DNA of 5,073 bases from Thermoleophilaceae bacterium (GTDB lineage Bacteria > Actinomycetota > Thermoleophilia > Solirubrobacterales > Thermoleophilaceae). The notes under the pieces are model-generated. The model searched no databases, was not told where the DNA came from, and saw nothing but the letters and a program-made list of their open reading frames with translations. Shown one piece after another: positions 1-5,073 of the stretch; the first letter of the stretch is position 1, and the number at the start of each line of letters is the position of its first letter. The position numbers were made by a program, and so were the translations under genes. The stretch is from the NCBI GenBank assembly GCA_013812005.1, contig JACCUE010000073.1:1-5073 (forward strand), written 5' to 3'.

Positions 1-615
1 GGCGTCTACCAGGCCTTCCAGAGCGAGGCCGACCGGGATGGCTTCACCATCGACCGCGACGTGCTGATCCCCCGTTTCATCGAGATCCAGCACGAGATCC
101 AGAGCGGCAGCTACGAGCTGTACGCAGAGGTCCTGCGTCGCACGGCCGTCCGCGTGGCCGCCGAGCTGGGCTGGCAGCTCGAGTCCTCGCGCTCGCAGTT
201 CCTGCCCAACAGCGTGCCCCGGTGGATGCCCTTCCGGGAGAGCAACGCCCAGCTCGAGCGCTTCGGCAAGAAGTACGAGATGGGGATCCTCTCCAACATC
301 GACGACAAGCTGCTCGGCGCCACGCGGCGCCACCTGCGCGGGGATCTCGACCTGGTGGTCACCGCTCAGCAGGTGCGCAGCTACAAGCCCGACCCCGCCC
401 ACTTCAAGGAGTGCGCCCGCCGGATCGAGAAGCGCAAGAAGAACTGGGTGCACGTCGCCAGCAGCTATGAGACCGACGTGGCCGAGTGCCTCAAGCAGAA
501 GGTCGCGGTGATCTGGGTAAACCGCCACGGGCAGGAGCTGGAGCCCGGCCAGAAGAAGCCGACCGCCGAGGTCAAGACCTTCCGCGAGGCCGGCAAGCTG
601 CTCAACGCGGCGTAG
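1..615 (+). CDS. HAD-superfamily hydrolase, 5'-truncated by window edge
   Basis: This is the C-terminal 204 residues of a haloacid-dehalogenase-superfamily hydrolase, probably cytoplasmic. The frame is open from base 1, so the GTG at 61 is not the true start; about 20 residues carrying motif I (the DxDxT-type Asp nucleophile) should lie upstream. Visible landmarks, numbered from base 1: an alpha-helical cap over roughly the first 75 residues, motif II in GILSNIDDK (Ser98-Asn99), motif III Lys129 in YKPDPAHF, and motif IV in VASSYETDV (Ser154, Asp159). The layout is that of subfamily I enzymes with a C1 helical cap, such as type II 2-haloacid dehalogenases and small-molecule phosphatases. The position matching the dehalogenase motif IV Asn is Tyr156, so I would not call it a dehalogenase. 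It has no signal peptide in the part visible. It ends 14 bases before the MBL-fold gene on the same strand, suggesting an operon. Fold is secure; substrate is unknown. Confidence 0.9.
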   Translation, partial: GVYQAFQSEADRDGFTIDRDVLIPRFIEIQHEIQSGSYELYAEVLRRTAVRVAAELGWQLESSRSQFLPNSVPRWMPFRESNAQLERFGKKYEMGILSNIDDKLLGATRRHLRGDLDLVVTAQQVRSYKPDPAHFKECARRIEKRKKNWVHVASSYETDVAECLKQKVAVIWVNRHGQELEPGQKKPTAEVKTFREAGKLLNAA

Positions 616-629
616 CCGGCTCGGCCGCG

Positions 630-1421
630 GTGCGTGCTGTCTCGGTCACCGGCGACGCGATCGTCGTGACCAGCCTGCTGTGGCAGACGACCGCCACGGC
701 CCTGCGCGCCGGCGACGAGGCGATGCTGATCGACTCGCCGTACTTCCCGGACGAGCTGGAGGTGCTGCCCACGGTGCTCGCACAGGCGGGGTTCGAGGTG
801 AAGGCCCTGCTCGCCACGCATGGAGACTTCGATCACGTGCTCGGGCGCCTGGCATTCCCCGAGCTGTCACTCGGGGTGGCCGAGAGCACGATGCTGCGCC
901 TGCAGAACAAGCCCGGCGAGGCCCAGCGCGATCTGCGCAACCGCGACAACGAGCACTACGTGACCCGCCCGCGGCCGCTCGCCCTGGGAGGCACCCAGAC
1001 GCTGCCGGTGCCGGGCAAGCTCGAGCTGGGCGGCGAGGAGCTGGAGCTTCACCGGGCAGAAGGCCATACGGATGAGGGCATGGCCGTGTTCGCGCCGTGG
1101 CTCGGCGTGCTGATCACGGGCGACTACCTGTCCTCGGTGGAGATTCCGATGCTCGGACCCGGAGGCACCGTCACCGAGTATCGAGCCACCCTCGCCCGCC
1201 TGGCGCCGCTGGTGGAGCGCTCCGAGACGGTGGTCACCGGCCACGGGCCCCCGAGCTCGCGCGACCAGGCGGTGCGCCTGCTCGACGAGGACACGGAGTA
1301 CCTCGCCGCGCTCGAGCGCGGCGAGGAGCGGCCGCGGCTGCCCGACGGCCGCGACGACGCTCATCAGCGCCGGGTCCACTCCGACAACCTGGCCGGAGGC
1401 GCCGGGGCCGCTGCCCGGTAG
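630..1421 (+). CDS. MBL-fold metallo-hydrolase with HxDxDH motif
   Basis: A 263-residue cytoplasmic hydrolase of the metallo-beta-lactamase fold, a family that uses one or two metal ions to hydrolyse thioesters, lactones, phosphodiesters and other bonds. Landmarks: first beta strands (residues 3-33), metal motif THGDFDH (His64, Asp66, Asp68, His69), EGHTDEG (His146), ITGDYLS (Asp165) and VVTGHGPP (His205). These match the usual five MBL motifs, except that the second His of HxHxDH is Asp66. A charged tail rich in Arg, Asp and His follows from about residue 230. I chose the GTG at 630 because it keeps the first beta strand and lies 14 bases after the HAD stop; the GTG at 666 and ATG at 723 would cut into the fold. 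No good Shine-Dalgarno sequence is visible, so translation may be coupled to the HAD gene. The substrate cannot be named; glyoxalase II-like or lactonase-like activities are possible, but nothing selects one. Confidence 0.9.
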   Translation: MRAVSVTGDAIVVTSLLWQTTATALRAGDEAMLIDSPYFPDELEVLPTVLAQAGFEVKALLATHGDFDHVLGRLAFPELSLGVAESTMLRLQNKPGEAQRDLRNRDNEHYVTRPRPLALGGTQTLPVPGKLELGGEELELHRAEGHTDEGMAVFAPWLGVLITGDYLSSVEIPMLGPGGTVTEYRATLARLAPLVERSETVVTGHGPPSSRDQAVRLLDEDTEYLAALERGEERPRLPDGRDDAHQRRVHSDNLAGGAGAAAR

Positions 1422-1424
1422 GGT
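1419..1424 (+). promoter_or_regulatory. candidate -10 element (TAGGGT) for leaderless zinc-ribbon gene
   Basis: TAGGGT fits the actinobacterial TAnnnT -10 pattern. It overlaps the MBL stop codon (TAG) and ends 7 bases before the ATG at 1432, the spacing expected if transcription begins at or next to the start codon. I see no convincing -35 hexamer about 17 bases upstream and no Shine-Dalgarno sequence before the ATG. The motif is short and could be chance in a sequence full of TAG stops, but the same arrangement recurs before the gene at 1701. Confidence 0.4.
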
Positions 1425-1431
1425 CCGAGCC

Positions 1432-1578
1432 ATGGTCGAGGAGGAAGAGTGCCCGGTCTGCAAGGAGCCGGTGGCGCCCACCGATGCCGAGCAGACCGTC
1501 TGCGCCAACTGCGACGCCAAGCTCACCCGCGGCGACGCCGGCGGCTGGGTGCTGGCGGGCGACGCACCCGCCGGGTAG
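1432..1578 (+). CDS. Small two-CxxC zinc-ribbon-like protein (48 aa)
   Basis: A 48-residue protein starting at ATG and ending at TAG. After a short acidic start (four Glu at residues 3-6) come two Cys knuckles, CPVC (Cys7, Cys10) and CANC (Cys24, Cys27), 13 residues apart, followed by a Gly/Ala/Asp-rich tail with one Trp (Trp39). Four cysteines in two CxxC pairs with this spacing are typical of a structural zinc ribbon, so the protein probably binds one zinc ion and acts as a small adaptor or nucleic-acid- or protein-binding module; that role is inference. The gene starts 10 bases after the MBL stop and lies on the same strand. It could be co-transcribed with MBL or use the TAGGGT element overlapping the MBL stop. 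The length is below common ORF cutoffs, so it is easily missed. Cys pairing and tight gene packing support a real gene; I recognise no named family. Confidence 0.72.
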   Translation: MVEEEECPVCKEPVAPTDAEQTVCANCDAKLTRGDAGGWVLAGDAPAG

Positions 1579-1700
1579 GGCTTCTCGCAGCTCTCCCCAT
1601 CGAATGTCTCTACGAGACGGTAAAAAGGGGACGGCTTGGTCGCGGCCGGGTTTCACCGGATGTTCGACCGGCGCGGCCGGCGGACCCTAGACTCGGCCGG
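1579..1700 (+). promoter_or_regulatory. Intergenic promoter region upstream of secreted hydrolase
   Basis: A 122-base gap, the only sizeable non-coding stretch. It holds a small perfect hairpin (GTCTC, loop TAC, GAGAC at 1606-1618) enclosed by TCCCC at 1594-1598 and GGGGA at 1627-1631, then an AT-rich spot (GGTAAAAAGG around 1619-1628) that stands out in this GC-rich DNA, then three copies of CGGCCGG (1643-1649, 1674-1680, 1694-1700). The hairpin is followed by A residues, not T, so it is not an intrinsic terminator for the upstream genes. I recognise no riboswitch class. If the downstream gene is leaderless, this region is untranscribed promoter or operator DNA from that promoter. Confidence 0.5.
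1688..1693 (+). promoter_or_regulatory. candidate -10 element (TAGACT) for leaderless secreted hydrolase gene
   Basis: TAGACT fits TAnnnT and ends 7 bases before the GTG at 1701, the same distance as the TAGGGT/ATG pair at 1419-1432. A weak -35 candidate, TTCGAC at 1663-1668, lies 19 bases upstream, a little longer than ideal. There is no Shine-Dalgarno sequence in the seven bases between (CGGCCGG). The arrangement predicts a transcript starting at or within a base or two of the GTG. Confidence 0.5.
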
Positions 1701-3866
1701 GTGACCGGCAGACGCTCTTACACAGCGGTCCTCGCTGCCACTGCCTGCGTGCTGGTGAACGTCGGGCCGGCCGCGGGGCACGACACCTCAGGGCATCGTG
1801 CCGATGCTTCGCTGGGCCCTCGCGCCGCCTCCGCTCCCGAGAGCTGCCCGGGGCCGGCCATCGCGCCCGACCAGGTGATCACCGGCGAGTTCGGCACCGA
1901 GCTGCAGGGCAGCTACGTGATGCTTCCCTTCGACGTGTCCCGGGGCACCACCGCGGTGCGGGTCAAGTACTGCTTCGATCAGCCCGACGTGCCGGTGGCC
2001 ACGCCGGCCTTCTCCGCCCGCCACACGCTCGACCTCGGCCTCTATGGCCCGCGCCGAGACCGCTCGCGCACCTGGGGAGTGCCCGAGTTCCGGGGCTGGG
2101 GCGGCTCTTCGCACCCGGACGTGACGGTGTCCGCCGAGGGCTTCTCGACCGAGGAGGAGTACCTGGCCAGGCCGCGGATCGATCCTCCGGGCAAGACCAC
2201 CCGCGCCTTCCTTCCGGGGCCGATCGAGCCGGGGGAGTGGGCGGTCGAGCTGGGAGTGGCCGCCGTCGTGCCCCGCAGCCTCGGCGACCTCGACGAGAAG
2301 GTTGCGTGGCGGGTGGAGATCGACCTGGCCGACGACCCCACCTTTGCCGACGAGCCGTATGAGCCCGCCAAGTACGACACGACTCCGGCCAACCGCGCCG
2401 GCGGCTGGTACGCGGGCGACATGCACGTGCACGCCGAGCATTCGGCCTACGGCGACGCCACCATCACCGAGGCCTTCGACTACGCGTACAGGCCTCTTGC
2501 CGAGGGCGGGGCAGGCCTCGACTTCGTGACCCTCTCCGACTACGTCTCGGGAAGCAGCTGGGGAGAGATCGGGCGCTATCAGCCCCGGTACCCCGGCAAG
2601 CTTGCGATCCGCAGCGCCGAGGTGATCACCTACCGCGGGCACCTCAACAACCACAACACCGCCCGGGTGGTGGACTATCGCGAGGGCCAGGTCTTCGAGC
2701 GCCGCGGCGTGGAGCCGTTACGCCTGGTGCGTGGGAGGCGGACACCGGCGCAGACCTTCGGTGAGATCAAGCGCGCGGGCGGGTTCACCCAGATCAACCA
2801 CCCCACGATCTTCCCGTCGGCGGTGCCCGGCTTCGAGCTCTTCTGCCGCGGCTGTCCGTGGGACTACACGCCGGCGGAGACCGGCTACGAGCGCACGGAC
2901 GCGATCGAGATCGCCACCGGCCCCTCAGGGGCCCGCACCGAGGCGGGCACTCTGGGTCCCAACCCCTTCACCGTGACCGCGATCGACTTCTTCGAGCGCG
3001 CCCTCGACGCCGGTCACAAGGTGGCCGCCGTGGGCGTCAGCGACTCCCACAACGCCGGCCGCTCGCCCAATCCGGTGACCCAGGCGCCGATCGGGGAGGC
3101 CACCACGGTGGTGCGGGCCGAGGAGCTGTCGGCGCCCGGAATCGAATGTGGCGTCGAGGCGGGCCACACCTACGTGAAGGTGACCGGCAACGCGGGACCC
3201 GACATCCGCTTCGAGGCTCTCCCGCCGGGGTTCACCGGCTCGCCCGCGATCATGGGCGACACCGTGCGTGCCTCGTCCGCCGGCTTCACAGCGCGCGTGA
3301 CCGGTGGCGACGGCCGCTCGCTCACCGTCCTCCGCAACCGAGAGGTGCTCCGCACGGTGCCGGTCTCCGGGAACGAGTTCTCCACCACCTTCGACGCCGC
3401 GGAGCCGGGCCGCTACCGCCTGCAGCTGCAGCGCGGCTTGACCATCGAGACCGTCTCCACACCGATCTACCTCGAGCCCGGGCCCGGCACGGTGGCCAGT
3501 CGGGACTGCTCACCACTGCGGGTCCGCGGTGAGGCGCGACGCCGGATCCGCCCCGGGCGCCGGGGAGCCTTCGGCGCCCGCTGCGTGGCCTCCGGCGGCG
3601 GGCTGCGCTTCTGCAACGTCCGGGTCGTGACCCGGGTCGGACAGCCGGGCCGAAAGCGCGTGCGGGTCATCGGCCGCCGCCATGTGGCGATGGCCGGCGG
3701 CGCCCGCCGCCTGCGTGTGAGGCTCAGCCGCTACGGGCGCCGCGTGGTGGGCCGCCACCGCCGGGGGCGGCAGGTGCGCCTGGTGTTCATCGCCAGCGAC
3801 GAGGACGGGGCGACGGCGCGCTTTGAGCGCCGCGCCCGCCTGGTGCTTTCGGCCCGGCGCCGTTAG
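1701..3866 (+). CDS. Secreted PHP-domain metallohydrolase, CehA/McbA-like, with Arg-rich C-terminus
   Basis: A 721-residue exported protein. The open frame extends upstream to 1449, but GTG 1701 is the sensible start: it opens directly into a signal peptide (Arg4-Arg5, hydrophobic core about residues 8-21, likely cleavage near Ala24-Ala25) and follows a TAnnnT element. After a short Pro/Ala linker comes a beta-rich domain (about 45-230), including the GPIEPGEWAVELG strand pair. The PHP domain covers about 235-460: GDMHVH (His242, His244), LSDYV (Asp280), AEVITYRGH (Glu307, His314), INHP (His367) and VSDSH (Asp448, His450). These residues fit the metal site of PHP hydrolases, and the order resembles CehA/McbA family enzymes; family substrates are esters or amides in a few studied cases, but the substrate here is unknown. 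Oddities are Tyr281 where PHP motif II usually has His, and a CRGC pair (Cys382, Cys385). Residues about 490-595 look beta-sandwich-like, and 602-721 form an Arg-rich domain. It acts outside the membrane or at the cell wall. Confidence 0.88.
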   Translation: MTGRRSYTAVLAATACVLVNVGPAAGHDTSGHRADASLGPRAASAPESCPGPAIAPDQVITGEFGTELQGSYVMLPFDVSRGTTAVRVKYCFDQPDVPVATPAFSARHTLDLGLYGPRRDRSRTWGVPEFRGWGGSSHPDVTVSAEGFSTEEEYLARPRIDPPGKTTRAFLPGPIEPGEWAVELGVAAVVPRSLGDLDEKVAWRVEIDLADDPTFADEPYEPAKYDTTPANRAGGWYAGDMHVHAEHSAYGDATITEAFDYAYRPLAEGGAGLDFVTLSDYVSGSSWGEIGRYQPRYPGKLAIRSAEVITYRGHLNNHNTARVVDYREGQVFERRGVEPLRLVRGRRTPAQTFGEIKRAGGFTQINHPTIFPSAVPGFELFCRGCPWDYTPAETGYERTDAIEIATGPSGARTEAGTLGPNPFTVTAIDFFERALDAGHKVAAVGVSDSHNAGRSPNPVTQAPIGEATTVVRAEELSAPGIECGVEAGHTYVKVTGNAGPDIRFEALPPGFTGSPAIMGDTVRASSAGFTARVTGGDGRSLTVLRNREVLRTVPVSGNEFSTTFDAAEPGRYRLQLQRGLTIETVSTPIYLEPGPGTVASRDCSPLRVRGEARRRIRPGRRGAFGARCVASGGGLRFCNVRVVTRVGQPGRKRVRVIGRRHVAMAGGARRLRVRLSRYGRRVVGRHRRGRQVRLVFIASDEDGATARFERRARLVLSARRR
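3504..3863 (+). other. Arg-rich C-terminal domain of the secreted hydrolase
   Basis: Residues 602-721 contain about 36 Arg in 120 positions and three Cys (603, 628, 638). Arg alternates with hydrophobic residues in strand-like runs, such as RRLRVRLSRYGRRVV and QVRLVFIASDEDG, which reads as a beta-sandwich rather than a random frame. Similar Arg-rich C-terminal modules are, from memory, common on exported proteins of Thermoleophilia; a role in binding acidic wall polymers or DNA is inference. Confidence 0.5.
3863..3866. other. Overlapping stop codons of convergent genes
   Basis: The four bases TTAG contain TAG for the plus-strand secreted hydrolase (3864-3866) and, read on the minus strand, TAA for the transporter (3865-3863). 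There is therefore no intergenic space for a terminator, and each transcript must run into the other's coding region before ending. I see no hairpin plus T-run on either strand close to the junction. Confidence 0.9.
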
Positions 3867-5073
3867 TCGCCCGCCGGCGGCGGCTCGGCCACCGCACTCG
3901 CCTGCCGCGGCGACGGAGATCTCACCCGCGCCAGCAGCAGCGCCGAGAACGCCATGCCTGCGAACAGCACGAAGCCCAGCTCGCCGAAGTCCGCTACCGC
4001 CAGGACCACGCTGCCGCCGGCCGCTCCCACCACGTAGCCGAGCTGGGCGCTGGCCGTGCGCGCGCTCATCATGCTGCCGGGGTTGGCGGGCAGCAGCTCC
4101 AGGCCCAGCGAGCTCGAGCCGGTGGAGCGCACACCCGCCAGCACCGCCAGTACGCAGAAGAAGGCCAGCGTCACCCAGACGGCCGGCGCGACGTTGAGCA
4201 GCGGGATCAGCATCAACCCCATCCCCAGGGCGGTGGCGACCAGCAGCGGCCTGCGCGGCAGCCGGCCCGTGAGCCGCGAGGTGCTGAGCGAGCTGATCAG
4301 GAACACCACCGAGCCCAGCGCGAGCAGCACGCCCACGGTGGCCTCGCCGACGCCGTAGCTCTCGATGTAGAAGGCGCCGGCATAGGTCAGCTCCGCGGTC
4401 CAGGCCGAGTAGGCCACCAGCTCGGCGATCGTCCACCGCCGCGCAGCGGGGTCGCGGAACACGGCGGCCAGGCCCTCTCGGATGGAGAGCGCGTTGCCCG
4501 GTGCGTACGCCGGTCGGTCGGTGCGCGGCGCCAGCAGCCCGGTGGCGAGCGCCGCCAGGCAGATCACGGCCGGCACCAGGTAGGACAGCCGCCACGAGCC
4601 GGCCTCGGCCAGCAGCCCGACGATCGGGTTGCCCACGATCCATGCCAGCGACTGTGCTCCGACTACGTAGCCCATCGCCCATGGCGCGTCGGCCGGCTCG
4701 AAGGAGGAGGCCACGCCGGCAAACCCGGCCGACAGCAGGCAGGCCACCCCGGCACCCGTGATCGCGTGGGCGGCGTAGAAGAAGCCGAGCGACGGCGCCG
4801 CCGCCGTGGCCGCGGCTCCGGCGAGAGCGATGCCCGCCCCCCGCACGATCAGCGGCCGGACGCCGATCCGGTCGATCAGCGGACCGATCGCGAGCGACAC
4901 CGCCACCGCCGTGCCCGCGAGCACCGAGCGGGCCACACCGACGGCGCTCAGCGACACGCCGAGGTCGCGCGCGATCTCCACCAGCAGGGGCGCCAGCACC
5001 ACGATCGATGCCTGGGTGGCCGTAGTGGCGAGCACCAGCGGCAGCAGGCGGCGGGCGCGCGAAGGCAGTGACG
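3863..5073 (-). CDS. MFS transporter, 12 transmembrane helices, 5'-truncated by window edge
   Basis: At least 402 residues of a major facilitator superfamily permease in the inner membrane, probably a proton-coupled exporter of small molecules. The frame runs off the right edge. The GTG at 5035 is not the start, because helix 1 begins before it and twelve more residues (including Ser-Arg-Ala-Arg-Arg) read through in frame; the true start is probably within a few codons beyond the window. Twelve hydrophobic segments can be traced, numbered from base 5071: about 10-32, 44-66, 72-93, 94-120, 131-154, 160-180, then a cytoplasmic loop (181-213), 214-237, 243-264, 276-296, 299-320, 338-362 and 366-385, with a Pro/Ala tail. 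Motif A, GPLIDRIGVRPL (4850-4885), sits between helices 2 and 3 as in the family. No substrate can be read from the sequence. The gene converges on the secreted hydrolase with overlapping stops, so the two are not an operon. Confidence 0.92.
   Translation of the reverse strand, partial: SLPSRARRLLPLVLATTATQASIVVLAPLLVEIARDLGVSLSAVGVARSVLAGTAVAVSLAIGPLIDRIGVRPLIVRGAGIALAGAAATAAAPSLGFFYAAHAITGAGVACLLSAGFAGVASSFEPADAPWAMGYVVGAQSLAWIVGNPIVGLLAEAGSWRLSYLVPAVICLAALATGLLAPRTDRPAYAPGNALSIREGLAAVFRDPAARRWTIAELVAYSAWTAELTYAGAFYIESYGVGEATVGVLLALGSVVFLISSLSTSRLTGRLPRRPLLVATALGMGLMLIPLLNVAPAVWVTLAFFCVLAVLAGVRSTGSSSLGLELLPANPGSMMSARTASAQLGYVVGAAGGSVVLAVADFGELGFVLFAGMAFSALLLARVRSPSPRQASAVAEPPPAGD

Noticed and set aside
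867..1526. 219-codon minus-strand open frame opposite the MBL and zinc-ribbon genes
   Set aside because: It spans two plus-strand genes with clear motifs and shows none of its own.
1606..1630. Intrinsic terminator after the zinc-ribbon gene
   Set aside because: The stem is only 5 bp and is followed by A residues, not a T-run.
1604..1690. 28-codon ORF from ATG 1604 in the intergenic region
   Set aside because: No Shine-Dalgarno sequence, no recognisable motif, and its stop lies in the candidate -10 element of the next gene; chance is more likely.
1701..1780. Tat signal (GRRS) or lipoprotein lipobox at Cys16
   Set aside because: The twin Arg lacks the rest of the Tat consensus, and the residues before Cys16 (ATA) do not fit a lipobox; an ordinary Sec signal is the simpler reading.
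1788..2654. 288-codon minus-strand open frame opposite the secreted hydrolase
   Set aside because: Low-complexity composition with no motifs; explained by GC-rich codon use of the plus-strand gene.
3510..4682. 390-codon open frame on the minus strand overlapping the transporter
   Set aside because: It is a shifted-frame shadow: Gly/Ala/Arg-rich, without domain motifs, while the overlapping frame gives a clean 12-helix MFS protein.
1..5073. A single novel multi-gene system (defence or biosynthetic cluster)
   Set aside because: The genes belong to common hydrolase and transporter families, the transporter is convergent, and there are no hallmark system components, phage or mobile genes.

Overview
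This is a very GC-rich bacterial segment with tightly packed genes, GTG starts and strong G/C preference at third codon positions. The arginine-rich C-terminal domain of the secreted protein, the HAD/MBL pair and the apparent leaderless promoters suggest an actinobacterium, most plausibly of the Thermoleophilia (Solirubrobacterales-like). That placement is inferred from style and recalled family resemblance; no phylogenetic marker gene is present.

Layout, left to right. Bases 1-615 (+) hold the C-terminal ~204 residues of a HAD-superfamily hydrolase whose N-terminus, with the nucleophile motif, lies before the window. Fourteen bases later, 630-1421 (+) encodes a 263-residue metallo-beta-lactamase-fold hydrolase in which the second His of the HxHxDH metal motif is Asp. 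Ten bases after that, 1432-1578 (+) is a 48-residue protein with two CxxC knuckles, a probable zinc ribbon. A 122-base intergenic region (1579-1700) leads to 1701-3866 (+), a 721-residue exported protein with a signal peptide, a beta-rich N-terminal domain, a PHP-type metallohydrolase domain of the CehA/McbA kind, a beta-sandwich-like stretch and an Arg-rich C-terminal domain. Its stop codon overlaps that of a convergent gene on the minus strand (3863 to the right edge), a 12-helix major facilitator superfamily transporter whose start is beyond the window.

The HAD and MBL genes look co-transcribed. The zinc-ribbon gene could be read from the same transcript, but it also has its own candidate TAnnnT -10 element overlapping the MBL stop codon, 7 bases before its ATG. 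The secreted hydrolase has a TAnnnT element at exactly the same distance from its GTG. Neither gene has a convincing Shine-Dalgarno sequence, so both may be leaderless. Nothing in the sequence ties these genes into one pathway, and no substrate can be assigned to any enzyme. I see no mobile element, CRISPR array, tRNA or rRNA. I do not see a clear novel multi-gene system; the most unusual points are the altered metal-ligand motifs in two hydrolases, the unannotated-size zinc-ribbon gene and the paired leaderless-promoter arrangement.
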